Source: Pseudomonas tremae (GTDB lineage: Bacteria; Pseudomonadota; Gammaproteobacteria; Pseudomonadales; Pseudomonadaceae). From it: a DNA stretch of 64,000 bases. The translations under genes were made by a program, and so were the position numbers. Positions 9,723 to 18,507 of this stretch are shown here, piece by piece. The notes under the pieces are model-generated. The model saw nothing but the letters and a program-made list of their open reading frames with translations. It searched no databases and was not told the origin of the DNA. The stretch spans positions 248,001 through 312,000 of the forward strand of contig NZ_LJRO01000153.1 of NCBI RefSeq assembly GCF_001401155.1. The letters are read 5' to 3'. Numbering within the stretch: the stretch's first letter is position 1; each line of letters begins with the position of its first letter.

Positions 9723-11612
9723 ATGTCCTTTGCTTCCCTCGGTCTCTCCGAGGCTTTAGTCCGCGCCATCGAGGCAGCGGGCTATACCCAGCCTACCCCC
9801 GTGCAACAGCGGGCAATTCCCGCCGTGTTGCAAGGTCGCGACCTGATGGTTGCGGCGCAGACAGGTACTGGTAAAACCGGTGGTTTCGCCCTCCCTATTC
9901 TGGAGCGGCTGTTTCCCAATGGTGTTCCGGACAAATCCCAGCGTCATGGCCCGCGCCAACCGCGCGTACTGGTCCTGACCCCGACTCGCGAACTCGCCGC
10001 GCAAGTGCATGAAAGCTTCAAGCTCTATGCACGCGACCTGAAGTTCGTCAGCGCCTGCATCTTCGGCGGCGTAGGCATGAACCCGCAGGTTCAGGCCATG
10101 TCCCGCGGTGTGGATGTACTGGTAGCCTGCCCTGGCCGCCTGCTCGACCTCGCCGGTCAAGGCAGCGTTGATCTTTCCCACGTCGAAATCCTGGTGCTTG
10201 ATGAAGCAGACCGGATGCTCGACATGGGCTTCGTACATGACGTCAAAAAGGTCCTGGCTCGTCTGCCGGCCAAGCGTCAGAACCTGCTGTTCTCGGCGAC
10301 GTTCTCCAATGACATCACGTCATTGGCAGGCAAGCTGCTGCACAACCCCGAGCGCATCGAAGTAACGCCTCCGAATACCACGGTCGAGCGTATCGAGCAG
10401 CGGGTGTTCCGTCTTGCGGCCAACCACAAGCGTTCGTTGCTGGCGCACTTGATCACCGTGGGGGCCTGGGAACAGGTGCTGATCTTCACGCGTACCAAGC
10501 ACGGCGCCAACCGTCTGGCCGAGTACCTGGACAAGCACGGCCTTGCCGCCGTCGCTATCCACGGCAACAAGAGCCAGAACGCACGCACCAAGGCTCTGGC
10601 CGACTTCAAGGCCGGTGATGTGCGCATCATGGTCGCGACCGACATCGCCGCACGCGGCCTGGATATCGATCAGCTGCCACACGTCGTCAACTTCGAATTG
10701 CCGAATGTCGACGAAGATTACGTACACCGCATCGGCCGTACCGGTCGTGCAGGTCGCTCGGGCGAAGCCATTTCGCTGGTTGCACCGGACGAAGAAAAGC
10801 TGCTCAAAAGCATCGAGCGCATGACCAAGCAGAAAATCCCGGATGGCGACCTGATGGGCTTCGACATCACGGCAGTCGAGGCTGAAAAGCCGGAAGTACG
10901 TGAGCGTCCGGATGTTCGCAATTCCCGTGGTGCGCGCCCTGCTCGTGCCGATGGCGACAAGAACAACGGCGGTCGTCGCGACAAGGGCAAGGACAAAGGC
11001 AAGGAAAAACCTGCCGCTGCTGCCGCCACTGGCGAACGTCCTGCAAGGCAGCCACGCGAAAAAAAACCTCGTGAGGGCACGCCTCGCAGCGAACAGCGTG
11101 CATCGCAACCAGCCACACCGCGCCCGGCGTCGGATCGCGCCCCGGACGAGTTCCGCGATGACGAAGTAGATAACTTCGGTAATCGCGCTGACTACGTGAG
11201 CCCTTATCAGGGCAAAGGCCAGAACCGCGGTCGTCGCCCTGCTGCCGCGCCTGGCGCAGCACCGGCAACCGGTGGCGCTGCACGCCCGGCCAATTCGGGC
11301 CGCCCTGCGGGTGGCGCACCACGTACCGGTTCCGCTACTGGCGCACCCAAGCGTAACGGCTCGGGTTCTTCGGCACCGCGCTCGCGCGATAGTCAGCCAC
11401 GCGGTCGTCGCCCGGCACGTGAAGATCAACCCTTGCCACGTGAAGGCCAAGAGCCTGCTGTACGCGCCCCGCGCGACGGTCAGCCTCAGCCGAAGATCGT
11501 GCACAAGGAATCAAAGATCGACCGCTTCCCGTCTGCCGAGCAACTGGACCAATTGCCAGCACGCCCACGCGGTGAAAAACCGGCCCTGCTGACCCGCAAC
11601 CGCGACAGCTGA
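9723..11612 (+). CDS. rhlE: DEAD-box ATP-dependent RNA helicase, RhlE type
   Basis: RNA helicase expected to act in ribosome assembly, RNA turnover and cold adaptation. All core motifs are present: Q motif (about residues 20-28), AQTGTGKT (about 44), PTRELA (about 87), DEAD (about 160), SAT (about 191), ARGLDI (about 318) and [10 protein letters not shown] (about 344). Residues about 390-629 form a disordered tail rich in Arg, Lys, Pro, Ala and Gly with RGARPAR, GRRPA and similar repeats, probably for RNA binding. ATG 9723 gives the canonical [16 protein letters not shown] start. Ends at a strong terminator. Pseudomonads carry several RhlE-like paralogues, so the exact paralogue is uncertain. 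Confidence 0.92.
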   Translation: MSFASLGLSEALVRAIEAAGYTQPTPVQQRAIPAVLQGRDLMVAAQTGTGKTGGFALPILERLFPNGVPDKSQRHGPRQPRVLVLTPTRELAAQVHESFKLYARDLKFVSACIFGGVGMNPQVQAMSRGVDVLVACPGRLLDLAGQGSVDLSHVEILVLDEADRMLDMGFVHDVKKVLARLPAKRQNLLFSATFSNDITSLAGKLLHNPERIEVTPPNTTVERIEQRVFRLAANHKRSLLAHLITVGAWEQVLIFTRTKHGANRLAEYLDKHGLAAVAIHGNKSQNARTKALADFKAGDVRIMVATDIAARGLDIDQLPHVVNFELPNVDEDYVHRIGRTGRAGRSGEAISLVAPDEEKLLKSIERMTKQKIPDGDLMGFDITAVEAEKPEVRERPDVRNSRGARPARADGDKNNGGRRDKGKDKGKEKPAAAAATGERPARQPREKKPREGTPRSEQRASQPATPRPASDRAPDEFRDDEVDNFGNRADYVSPYQGKGQNRGRRPAAAPGAAPATGGAARPANSGRPAGGAPRTGSATGAPKRNGSGSSAPRSRDSQPRGRRPAREDQPLPREGQEPAVRAPRDGQPQPKIVHKESKIDRFPSAEQLDQLPARPRGEKPALLTRNRDS

Positions 11613-11630
11613 CAGCCACGCAACAAAAAA

Positions 11631-11660
11631 ACGCCCCGACTTGCTCGGGGCGTTTTTGTT
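11631..11660 (+). terminator. Rho-independent terminator after rhlE
   Basis: Perfect 9-bp GC-rich stem (11631-11639 with 11645-11653) followed by TTTTGTTT. The A-rich 5' flank means it may also work on the other strand. Confidence 0.9.
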
Positions 11661-11710
11661 TGTGGTGTCGATCATGGCTCCCACGCGCCGCGTCCGATTC
11701 TGGGCAGCAC

Positions 11711-11742
11711 CAACAAAAACGCCGACCCAAGGGTCGGCGTTT
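11711..11742 (-). terminator. Rho-independent terminator after yceI
   Basis: Read on the minus strand, a 12-bp stem (11717-11728 with 11731-11742, 2-nt loop in the DNA) is followed by a T-rich run at 11711-11719. It lies 19 nt beyond the yceI stop. Confidence 0.88.
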
Positions 11743-11760
11743 TGTCGATCAGGCGAACAC

Positions 11761-12339
11761 TTACTTCTTCTGTACGCCTTCGAAGGTGATGTCCAGGTCC
11801 AGCGTCTGCGACGTCGGGCCAGGGCCTTTGATGCCGAAGTCGTTCAGGTTCAGCGTCGAAGTACCGTTGAAACCGGCACGGTAGCCGCCCCACGGATCCT
11901 TGCCTTCGCCGTTGAAAGTCGCCTTGATCACGATTGGCTTGGTGACGCCGTGCAGGGTCAGGTCGCCAGTCACGTCAGCTGTTTTCTCACCGGTCGATTT
12001 GACGCTGGTGGAAACGAACTTGGCTTCCGGGTACTTGGCAACGTCCAGGAAGTCTTTGCTGGAGATGTGCTTGTCGCGCTCGGCGTGGTTGGTGAACAGG
12101 CTGGCGGTCTTCAACTCGACATTGATTTTGCTGGCCTCAGGCTTGGCAGCGTCGAAGCTGAACGTGCCGTCCCAGTCCTTGAACGTACCGTGAATGAAGC
12201 TGTAGCCCAGGTGGCTGATCTTGAAGTCAACGAATGCGTGTTGACCTTCCTTGTCGATAACGTAGTCGGCAGCCATGGCCTGGCCGGCAGACAACAGTGC
12301 AGTACCCAGAGCCAGAGCGGCGAGAGACTTCTTCAACAT
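11761..12339 (-). CDS. yceI: YceI-family periplasmic lipid-binding protein
   Basis: A 192-residue secreted lipocalin-like protein; the family binds polyisoprenoid lipids such as ubiquinone-8 in the periplasm. A clear signal peptide ([23 protein letters not shown]) is cut before [16 protein letters not shown]. The conserved [18 protein letters not shown] and [12 protein letters not shown] strands follow. Start chosen at ATG 12339 because it begins the signal peptide; an in-frame ATG at 12366 would add nine charged residues. It is encoded 27 nt after a cytochrome b561 gene, a common pairing that suggests a quinone or redox-related role. Resembles P. aeruginosa PasP. Confidence 0.92.
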   Translation of the reverse strand: MLKKSLAALALGTALLSAGQAMAADYVIDKEGQHAFVDFKISHLGYSFIHGTFKDWDGTFSFDAAKPEASKINVELKTASLFTNHAERDKHISSKDFLDVAKYPEAKFVSTSVKSTGEKTADVTGDLTLHGVTKPIVIKATFNGEGKDPWGGYRAGFNGTSTLNLNDFGIKGPGPTSQTLDLDITFEGVQKK

Positions 12340-12366
12340 GCTTTTCTTCCCTTTTTGGTTAAACAA

Positions 12367-12915
12367 TCAATTACGACCCAGCATGCGCTTGAGCGTCACA
12401 TCGTGATCGATGAAGTGGTGTTTCAGTGCAGCAAGGCCGTGGAGCACCGCGAATATCACGATGACCCAAGCCAGATACAAATGAATCCAGCCCGCGGTTT
12501 CTGCCTGGTCAGGAAGACCTGATACCAGCGAAGGCACCTCGAACAGACCGAATACCGGTATTCCCACACCATCAGCTGTGGAGATCAGGTAGCCGGCAAA
12601 CATCACGGCAAACAGTGCGACGTACAGGAATAGATGGCCGAACGCTGCGCCGAGACGCGTCAACTTACTGTAGCTGGTCAACGGCGGTGGCGGCGGGCTG
12701 AGCAAGCGCCAGACCACACGGATCAACATGACCGCAAACAGGGTGATGCCAATGCTTTTGTGCAGATCAGGGCCGGCCTTGCGCCAAGTGTCGTAGTAAT
12801 CCAGCCCGACCATCCACAGCCCCAGCGCAAACATACCAAACACGACAGCAGCCACACCCCAGTGCAGCACCATGCTGACCAGACCGTAGCGAGAGGATGA
12901 ATTACGTAGCTGCAT
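12367..12915 (-). CDS. Cytochrome b561
   Basis: A 182-residue, four-helix inner-membrane di-haem cytochrome b of the YodB/CybB type. It begins RYGLVSMVLHWGVAAVVF (haem-ligand histidine at about residue 18). DLHKSIGITLFAVMLIRVVWRL supplies a second histidine at about residue 52, and HLYLAWVIVIFAVLHGLAALKHHFID supplies more near the C-terminus. Such proteins move electrons between quinol and small acceptors such as superoxide. First gene of a two-gene unit with yceI. Full length. Confidence 0.92.
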   Translation of the reverse strand: MQLRNSSSRYGLVSMVLHWGVAAVVFGMFALGLWMVGLDYYDTWRKAGPDLHKSIGITLFAVMLIRVVWRLLSPPPPPLTSYSKLTRLGAAFGHLFLYVALFAVMFAGYLISTADGVGIPVFGLFEVPSLVSGLPDQAETAGWIHLYLAWVIVIFAVLHGLAALKHHFIDHDVTLKRMLGRN

Positions 12916-13222
12916 TACCAGTACCTGTCAGAAGTATTACCAGACTAGCTTTTTATCTATCGAATGAAAGCGCAAAATTTCGCTTTGACCTATCGAACAA
13001 TACGATGGATCTGCATGAAGCTTTTGCTTTCGCCATGCTGGTTTATCAATGTCTGGCGAGCCTCTCAGGGTTGCCAGACGGCGTTTGTCGCAGCAGCATC
13101 GCGATAATTTGCAGTCAGTAACACTTTGCAATGACCATCGGCCGTTCGATACCGATGAACGGCATAATCACGCCCGGTCTCATCAGCGCACATAAAACGG
13201 AACGAATTCGGCACGCGTAAAA
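12916..13222. other. Intergenic region upstream of the cytochrome b561 gene
   Basis: The 12916-13270 gap has no convincing gene. It holds the promoter region of the cytochrome b561-yceI unit, a hairpin GTCTGGC...GCCAGAC (13051-13057 with 13073-13079), and the amine oxidase terminator at 13223-13252. A short plus-strand open frame at 12897-13121 overlaps the promoter and looks spurious. Confidence 0.5.
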
Positions 13223-13252
13223 AAAGGGACGCGGCGTGAGCCGCGTCCCTTT
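13223..13252 (-). terminator. Rho-independent terminator after the amine oxidase gene
   Basis: A perfect 13-bp stem AAAGGGACGCGGC (13223-13235) with its complement (13240-13252), followed on the minus strand by TTTTTT. Nineteen nt past the stop at 13271. Confidence 0.92.
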
Positions 13253-13270
13253 CAGTCATCTGGCGCCAAG

Positions 13271-15133
13271 TCAGTTGTTGGCGTCTGCGGGGGCTGTTTC
13301 AGCGGATGGCTTGGCGGGAGCAGGCTTGGCCTGAGCCTTCTTCGCAGCCTCTTTTTTTGCTGCCTCCTTCTTGGCGGCTTCTTTTTTGGCGGCGTCCTTC
13401 CTGGCTGCTTCCTTTTTCGCAGCATCAGTCTTGGCGGCAGGCTTTTTCGCAGGCTCGGCCTTTACCGGAGGCTGGACTGCCGGTGCGACCACAGGAGCGG
13501 GCGCTGCAACCGGCGCTGGCGCTGGAGCGGGCTCCGGGGCTTTCTCTACCGGGGCAGGTACAGGCGCGGGAGCCGGCGCTTCAGAGCCGCCGAACATGCG
13601 CGAGAAGAAGCCAGGCTTGTCCGCTTGAGGTTTTACGGGTTCAGACGGCTTGTCGGAAGAACCACCGCCAAACAGGTTACTGAAGAAGTTGCCTTCGGAT
13701 TTCTGCGAAGCCGGCGCCGGGGCTTTCGGCGGAGCGACCTTGACTGGCTCGAACGATTTGCCAGCGGCCAGATCCTGCACCTGACTGGCCGCACGCTGAC
13801 CACTGCGCAAAGCGCCTTCCAGCGTGCCAGGGTACAAGGTGTCCGTGTGTTCGCCGGCGAAGGCTACACGCAGTATCGGCCTTTCCCACAAGCGCCAGTA
13901 TTTACTGATCTGACCGGGACCGAACGCCAGGTAGGAGCCTCCCGTCGAGGGGTCAACGCTGTAACGACGAATTTCATAGCCGGTGTAGGCGCCGCGGGCT
14001 TCAGGGTAGAACGCATGCAGCCGGATCAAAACCTGATCGACCATCTGCTTGTCGCCGAATGATTGCATGATGCGGGCATTGTCGCCGGAGAGGTTGATCA
14101 CCACATTGGCGCCACCCTTGAGTGCAGGCTCGACCCACAGCATGCCCAGGCCGGTGTTGCTGAACACTTCACCCGACATGCGCGCCTTGCTGTCCCAGAC
14201 CGGGGTCTTGAACTTGAGCATGATCTGGTCGCGCCAGCCGTAGTTGGTGCTCTTGATCGCGCCCATGTGCTGGGCGTCCAGCGCTGGCGTCATCTGAATC
14301 TTGCTCAGCGAACGCAGCGGTACGGCCATGACCACGTAGTCCGCAGTGTAGCTGGTGGCGCCAGCCTTTACGGTGACCTTGTCCTTCTCCTGAATGACTG
14401 ACGTCACAGGCGAGTTGGTCTTGACGGTCTTTAGCTGCTTGACGAAAGCCTGGGTCAATACCGCACTGCCACCGGGCAAGCGCGCAGCGCGCAAGTCACG
14501 CTCATCGACAGCACGATAAACCCGTGATTGCTGGGCGAGGTACAGCAGCGACAGCCGCGAAGGCTCGTCATAGCGGGTACGGATCTGCTGATTGATCAAC
14601 TGACGGGCCGTGGCAGGCAGGCTCAGACGGTCCAGCCAGTTGGCGACGTTGATCTGATCCAGGGCATACAGCGTACTGTTGGACGCCGGGTTCTCCGGGT
14701 CGTCAACCGAGCGCGCCAGATTGTCCAGCGTGTCGTTGTAGCGCTTGATGGCTTCGGCGGTTGCAGGCTGTTTGACGGCCAGGTCGGCTTGAGTGAAGTA
14801 CACACCGTCAATCAGGTAGCTGGGCGTACGCACAAATTCAGGGGCTGGCACGGTAGGTAGCTTGAAGCTGTCCAGGTAGTGGTTCAGCACCGGCTGGGCC
14901 TTGGTATTGCCGATCCATTCACTGGTTGCCAGACCGGAGCGACCGCCCAGCACAGGTTTGGCTTCAAGCAGCGTCACTTGCCAGCCCTTGGCCTGCAGCT
15001 CATAGGCAGCAGTCAGGCCTGCCAGACCACCGCCGACGACGATCGCGGTGCGTTGTTTTTCATCGGCGAGCGTCGAAACGCTGACCAGCCCTGCAACTAT
15101 CAGCGCACATGCGCGCAGCCACCCAGAAAGCAT
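13271..15133 (-). CDS. Secreted flavin amine oxidase with Lys/Ala-rich C-terminal tail
   Basis: A 620-residue FAD-dependent amine oxidase, likely periplasmic. A signal peptide (residues about 1-23) precedes the FAD motif IVVGGGLAGLTAAYELQ. The catalytic body reaches about residue 460, where AFAGEHTDTLYPGTLEGALRSGQRAA closes the FAD fold. The rest is low complexity: two FFSxxFGG repeats (FFSNLFGG, FFSRMFGG), a Pro/Ala block, then tandem (K/R)KEAA units like histone H1 or AlgP tails. The substrate is unknown; family members oxidise polyamines, aromatic amines or L-amino acids. Divergent from bioA with 210 nt between. The catalytic call is strong; the tail's role is unknown. Confidence 0.88.
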   Translation of the reverse strand: MLSGWLRACALIVAGLVSVSTLADEKQRTAIVVGGGLAGLTAAYELQAKGWQVTLLEAKPVLGGRSGLATSEWIGNTKAQPVLNHYLDSFKLPTVPAPEFVRTPSYLIDGVYFTQADLAVKQPATAEAIKRYNDTLDNLARSVDDPENPASNSTLYALDQINVANWLDRLSLPATARQLINQQIRTRYDEPSRLSLLYLAQQSRVYRAVDERDLRAARLPGGSAVLTQAFVKQLKTVKTNSPVTSVIQEKDKVTVKAGATSYTADYVVMAVPLRSLSKIQMTPALDAQHMGAIKSTNYGWRDQIMLKFKTPVWDSKARMSGEVFSNTGLGMLWVEPALKGGANVVINLSGDNARIMQSFGDKQMVDQVLIRLHAFYPEARGAYTGYEIRRYSVDPSTGGSYLAFGPGQISKYWRLWERPILRVAFAGEHTDTLYPGTLEGALRSGQRAASQVQDLAAGKSFEPVKVAPPKAPAPASQKSEGNFFSNLFGGGSSDKPSEPVKPQADKPGFFSRMFGGSEAPAPAPVPAPVEKAPEPAPAPAPVAAPAPVVAPAVQPPVKAEPAKKPAAKTDAAKKEAARKDAAKKEAAKKEAAKKEAAKKAQAKPAPAKPSAETAPADANN

Positions 15134-15343
15134 TCGGCGAACTCCGAAAAAACGTAGGAAAGATTGGGCAAGTCACCCCGAAAGATCGACTCGCTGCGCA
15201 GGATACGCGAGCCATCAAATAGCTGCCAGCAATGTCAATCGGGCTTTAAAACTGCATCAAAGGTTGTTCCATGGGCGGGCATTGCATAGGCTTGCGCGAT
15301 TGTTTGTCCTCGCATCAGGCGAGTCGCTACCCGGAGATTGAAA

Positions 15344-16750
15344 ATGGGCCTCAATGACCAGTGGATGCAACGTGACCTCAAGGTCCTGTGGCACCCCTGC
15401 ACCCAGATGAAAGACCACGAAAATCTGCCGCTGATACCGATCAAGCGTGGTGAAGGCGTATGGCTCGAAGACTTTGAAGGCAAGCGCTACCTGGATGCTG
15501 TCAGCTCTTGGTGGGTGAACGTGTTCGGGCATGCCAACCCGCGCATCAACCAGCGCATCAAGGATCAGGTCGACCAGCTGGAGCACGTGATTCTGGCCGG
15601 TTTCAGCCATCAGCCAGTAATCGAGTTGTCCGAGCGGCTGGTCAAGCTCACCCCCGAAGGTCTGACGCGTTGCTTCTACGCCGACAACGGTTCTTCGTGC
15701 ATAGAAGTTGCGCTGAAGATGAGCTTTCACTACTGGCTCAATCGCGGCCAGCCAGAGAAGAAACGCTTCGTCACCCTGACCAACAGCTACCACGGTGAAA
15801 CCATGGCGGCGATGTCGGTCGGCGATGTGCCGCTGTTTACCGAAACCTACAAGGCGCTGCTGCTGGACACCATCAAGGTGCCAAGCCCTGACTGCTATCA
15901 CCGCCCTGAAGGCATGGGCTGGGAAGAGCATTCGCGGAATATGTTTGCCGCGATGGAACAGACCCTCGCCGAGCACCACGCCAGTGTCGCGGCAGTGATC
16001 GTCGAGCCCCTGATTCAGGGAGCTGGCGGCATGCGCATGTATCACCCGGTGTATCTCAAGCTGCTGCGCGAAGCCTGCGACCGCTATAGCGTGCACCTGA
16101 TCCACGATGAAATTGCCGTTGGCTTTGGCCGTACCGGCACCATGTTCGCCTGTGAGCAGGCCGGCATTCGCCCGGATTTCCTGTGTCTGTCCAAGGCGCT
16201 GACCGGCGGCTATCTGCCGCTGGCGGCCTGCGTGACCACAGACGACGTGTACGACGCGTTCTATGACGACTACCCGACCCTGCGCGCGTTTCTGCACTCG
16301 CATAGCTATACCGGCAACCCGCTGGCCTGCGCTGCTGCGCTGGCGACCCTGGATATCTTCGAGCAGGACAACGTCATCGAGAACAACAAGGCGCTGGCGC
16401 AGCGTATGGCGACGGCAACGGCGCACCTGGTGGATCATCCGCATGTCGCGGAAGTGCGTCAGACCGGCATGGCCATTGCGATCGAGATGGTTCAGGACAA
16501 GGCCACCAAAACTGCTTACCCGTGGCAGGAGCGGCGTGGCATGAAGGTATTCCAGCATGCACTGGAGCGTGGCGCGTTGCTGCGTCCGCTGGGCAGCGTG
16601 GTGTATTTCCTGCCGCCTTATGTGATTACCCCGGAGCAGATCGACTTTCTCGCTGAAGTGGCCAGCGAAGGCATTGATATCGCGACGCGCAGCAGCATCA
16701 GTGTTGCAGTGCGCGAGAATTTCCATCCGGATTTCAGGGATCCGGGTTAG
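15344..16750 (+). CDS. bioA: Adenosylmethionine-8-amino-7-oxononanoate aminotransferase
   Basis: PLP enzyme of biotin synthesis that uses SAM as amino donor to make 7,8-diaminopelargonic acid. The 468-residue protein has the BioA N-terminus WHPCTQMKDH, SSWWVNVFGHANP, the PLP-phosphate region NGSSCIEVALKM, YHGETMAAMSVGD, the aspartate of HDEIAVGFGRTG (about 261) and the PLP-lysine segment LSKALTGGYLPLA (about 287). ATG 15344 lies 7 nt behind CCGGAG. Not linked to the other bio genes here. Followed by an inverted REP pair and rsmE. Confidence 0.95.
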   Translation: MGLNDQWMQRDLKVLWHPCTQMKDHENLPLIPIKRGEGVWLEDFEGKRYLDAVSSWWVNVFGHANPRINQRIKDQVDQLEHVILAGFSHQPVIELSERLVKLTPEGLTRCFYADNGSSCIEVALKMSFHYWLNRGQPEKKRFVTLTNSYHGETMAAMSVGDVPLFTETYKALLLDTIKVPSPDCYHRPEGMGWEEHSRNMFAAMEQTLAEHHASVAAVIVEPLIQGAGGMRMYHPVYLKLLREACDRYSVHLIHDEIAVGFGRTGTMFACEQAGIRPDFLCLSKALTGGYLPLAACVTTDDVYDAFYDDYPTLRAFLHSHSYTGNPLACAAALATLDIFEQDNVIENNKALAQRMATATAHLVDHPHVAEVRQTGMAIAIEMVQDKATKTAYPWQERRGMKVFQHALERGALLRPLGSVVYFLPPYVITPEQIDFLAEVASEGIDIATRSSISVAVRENFHPDFRDPG

Positions 16751-16780
16751 GGCCGGAATTTTCGGCGCAATGGCTGGCGC

Positions 16781-16851
16781 CTTCGCGGACAAGTCCGCTC
16801 CCACAGTGTTTAGTCGACGGTTCGCTCGTGGGAGCGGACTTGTCTGCGAAG
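16781..16851. repeat. Inverted REP pair (REPIN) between bioA and rsmE
   Basis: CTTCGCGGACAAGTCCGCTC plus CCAC at 16781-16804 is matched by its reverse complement at 16828-16851, with one extra base change and a 23-nt spacer. This is the classical Pseudomonas REP doublet. As RNA it would form a long hairpin between the two genes. The same single unit is at 8527-8549. Confidence 0.92.
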
Positions 16852-16889
16852 CCATCATCACAAAATAAACATCAGAACCGAGACACACC

Positions 16890-17609
16890 ATGAGACTGTC
16901 CCGCTTTTTCACTGAAACGCCGCTGAGCCTGGGCGAGCACGAGCTGCCCGAGGCTCAGGTGCATTACATCAGCCGTGTGCTGCGCATGACCGAGGGCGAT
17001 GCGCTGCAACTGTTCGACGGCTCGGGCCTGGAGTTTCGCGGCACGCTGCTGGAAGTCGGCAAAAAGCGTGTGCGCGTGCAAATGACCGAGCGCTTCGCCG
17101 GGCAGGTTGAGTCAGGCTTGCGCATTCATCTGGGCCAAGGCTTGTCGCGTGGCGAGCGCATGGACTGGGCGATTCAGAAGGCGACCGAGCTGGGCGTCAG
17201 CGAGATCACCCCGATTGTCAGCGAACGCTGCGAAGTGCGCCTCAAGGACGAACGCGCCGAGAAGCGTCAGGCGCACTGGCAGCAGATCGCGATCAGTGCC
17301 TGCGAGCAGTGCGGTCGCTCGGTAGTGCCGGTGATCCATCCGCCCATGCCGTTGGCCGACTGGATCAAGCTGACCGAAGCCGACCTGAAGCTGGTGCTGC
17401 ACCCGGTGGCCGAACCGCTGACCAGCCATGACAAGCCAGCCAGCCTGGCTTTCCTGATCGGCCCGGAAGGCGGACTGAACGATGCAGAAATTGATCAGGC
17501 GCAAGACGCAGGCTTCCACGCCGCCCGCCTTGGCCCACGCGTCCTGCGCACAGAAACCGCCCCGGTGGTTGCCTTAAGCGTGGCGCAGCAATTGTGGGGC
17601 GATTTCTGA
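16890..17609 (+). CDS. rsmE: 16S rRNA m3U1498 methyltransferase RsmE
   Basis: SAM-dependent methylation of U1498 of 16S rRNA. The 239-residue SPOUT-fold protein has the N-terminal PUA-like part (MRLSRFFTETPLSLGEHELPE...HYISRVLRM) and the C-terminal knot with FLIGPEGGLNDAEI (about 187-200) and LGPRVLRTETAPVVALSVAQ (about 212-231), which bind SAM. Full length, single gene. Confidence 0.95.
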   Translation: MRLSRFFTETPLSLGEHELPEAQVHYISRVLRMTEGDALQLFDGSGLEFRGTLLEVGKKRVRVQMTERFAGQVESGLRIHLGQGLSRGERMDWAIQKATELGVSEITPIVSERCEVRLKDERAEKRQAHWQQIAISACEQCGRSVVPVIHPPMPLADWIKLTEADLKLVLHPVAEPLTSHDKPASLAFLIGPEGGLNDAEIDQAQDAGFHAARLGPRVLRTETAPVVALSVAQQLWGDF

Positions 17610-17650
17610 CTGTTTATCGCGCCAATGCTCCGCATTGAAGGCTCAAGAGC

Positions 17651-17700
17651 GGACGCGAAGCGTCCACGAGGGCGTTACCACGCTGGAGCGTGGTAACGAT
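17651..17700. repeat. Intergenic palindromic repeat cluster, type A (second copy)
   Basis: GGACGC-GAA-GCGTCC (17651-17665) is followed by a perfect 11-bp hairpin GTTACCACGCT-GG-AGCGTGGTAAC (17674-17697), between convergent rsmE and trhA. Same modules as at 6089-6200 and 27488-27638. May end transcription in both directions. Confidence 0.82.
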
Positions 17701-17738
17701 AATCGAACCCAACGAGAACCTGGCTTCAGCGCCCACCT

Positions 17739-18353
17739 TCACAACACATAAAAACAGATAGCCACAAAATGCATCAGGCTGCCGCCGATCACGAACAGGT
17801 GCCAGATGCCGTGAAAGTGGCGGATCTGGTCGTAGGCGAAGAACAGGATGCCGACGGTGTACAGCACGCCGCCGCCAGCCAGCCAGATGAAGCCCGCCGT
17901 GCCGAGCGCAGCCAGTAGCGGCTTGACCGCCACCAGCACGATCCAGCCCATCACGGCGTAGATCACGATGGACATGATTCGCGCTTCGGAGCGGGGTTTT
18001 ATCTCCTGCAAAATACCGATCAGCGCCAGTCCCCAGACGATGCCGAACAGCGTCCAGCCCCACGCGCCGCGCAGCGTGACGAGGCAGAATGGCGTGTAAC
18101 TGCCAGCGATCATGAGGTAGATCGAAAAGTGATCGACCTTTTGCATGATCGACTTCGTGCGCCCCTGAACGCTGTGGTAGACGGTTGAAACGCTGTACAG
18201 CGTTATCAGGCAGACACCGTAGATCGCCATGCTGACCACTTTCCAGACATCACCCTGCAGGCTTGCCATGACCAGCAGCCAGATCGCGCCGACGGTCGCC
18301 AACACTGCGCCCACCAGGTGGGACCACGCGTTGAATTTCTCTCCGTAGTACAT
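17739..18353 (-). CDS. TrhA/hemolysin III family membrane protein
   Basis: A 204-residue inner-membrane protein with seven predicted helices, of the PAQR-like hemolysin III (YqfA/TrhA) family. Conserved polar residues sit in KFNAWSHLVGAVLATVG (His at about residue 12), SVSTVYHSVQGRTKSIMQKVDHFSIYLMIAGSYTPF (about 55-91) and HFHGIWHLFVIGGSLMHF (about 177-194), the likely metal-binding set. E. coli TrhA affects membrane energetics; haemolysis is not established for this homologue. Single gene. Confidence 0.88.
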   Translation of the reverse strand: MYYGEKFNAWSHLVGAVLATVGAIWLLVMASLQGDVWKVVSMAIYGVCLITLYSVSTVYHSVQGRTKSIMQKVDHFSIYLMIAGSYTPFCLVTLRGAWGWTLFGIVWGLALIGILQEIKPRSEARIMSIVIYAVMGWIVLVAVKPLLAALGTAGFIWLAGGGVLYTVGILFFAYDQIRHFHGIWHLFVIGGSLMHFVAICFYVL

Positions 18354-18507
18354 CCGCTCTATACCCTCTTATGGCGAAAACACTGGTTACAGAGGCTCCG
18401 GCTTATTGAAAAAAACCGCAACACCTATGTCTGTGAGGGATATTTTAAGCAGCTATCGGGGCATGAGTTGGGCACAATCAGCGCACACCAACAACAAGCG
18501 CCACGAC

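Noticed and set aside
12897..13121. Plus-strand open frame of 74 codons between the cytochrome b561 and amine oxidase genes
   Set aside because: It begins inside the cytochrome gene's start region, covers its promoter and matches no family.
18406..18507. Longer N-terminus for mdcR from ATG 18406 or 18427
   Set aside because: The added residues do not match MdcR proteins, whose conserved part begins near 18508.
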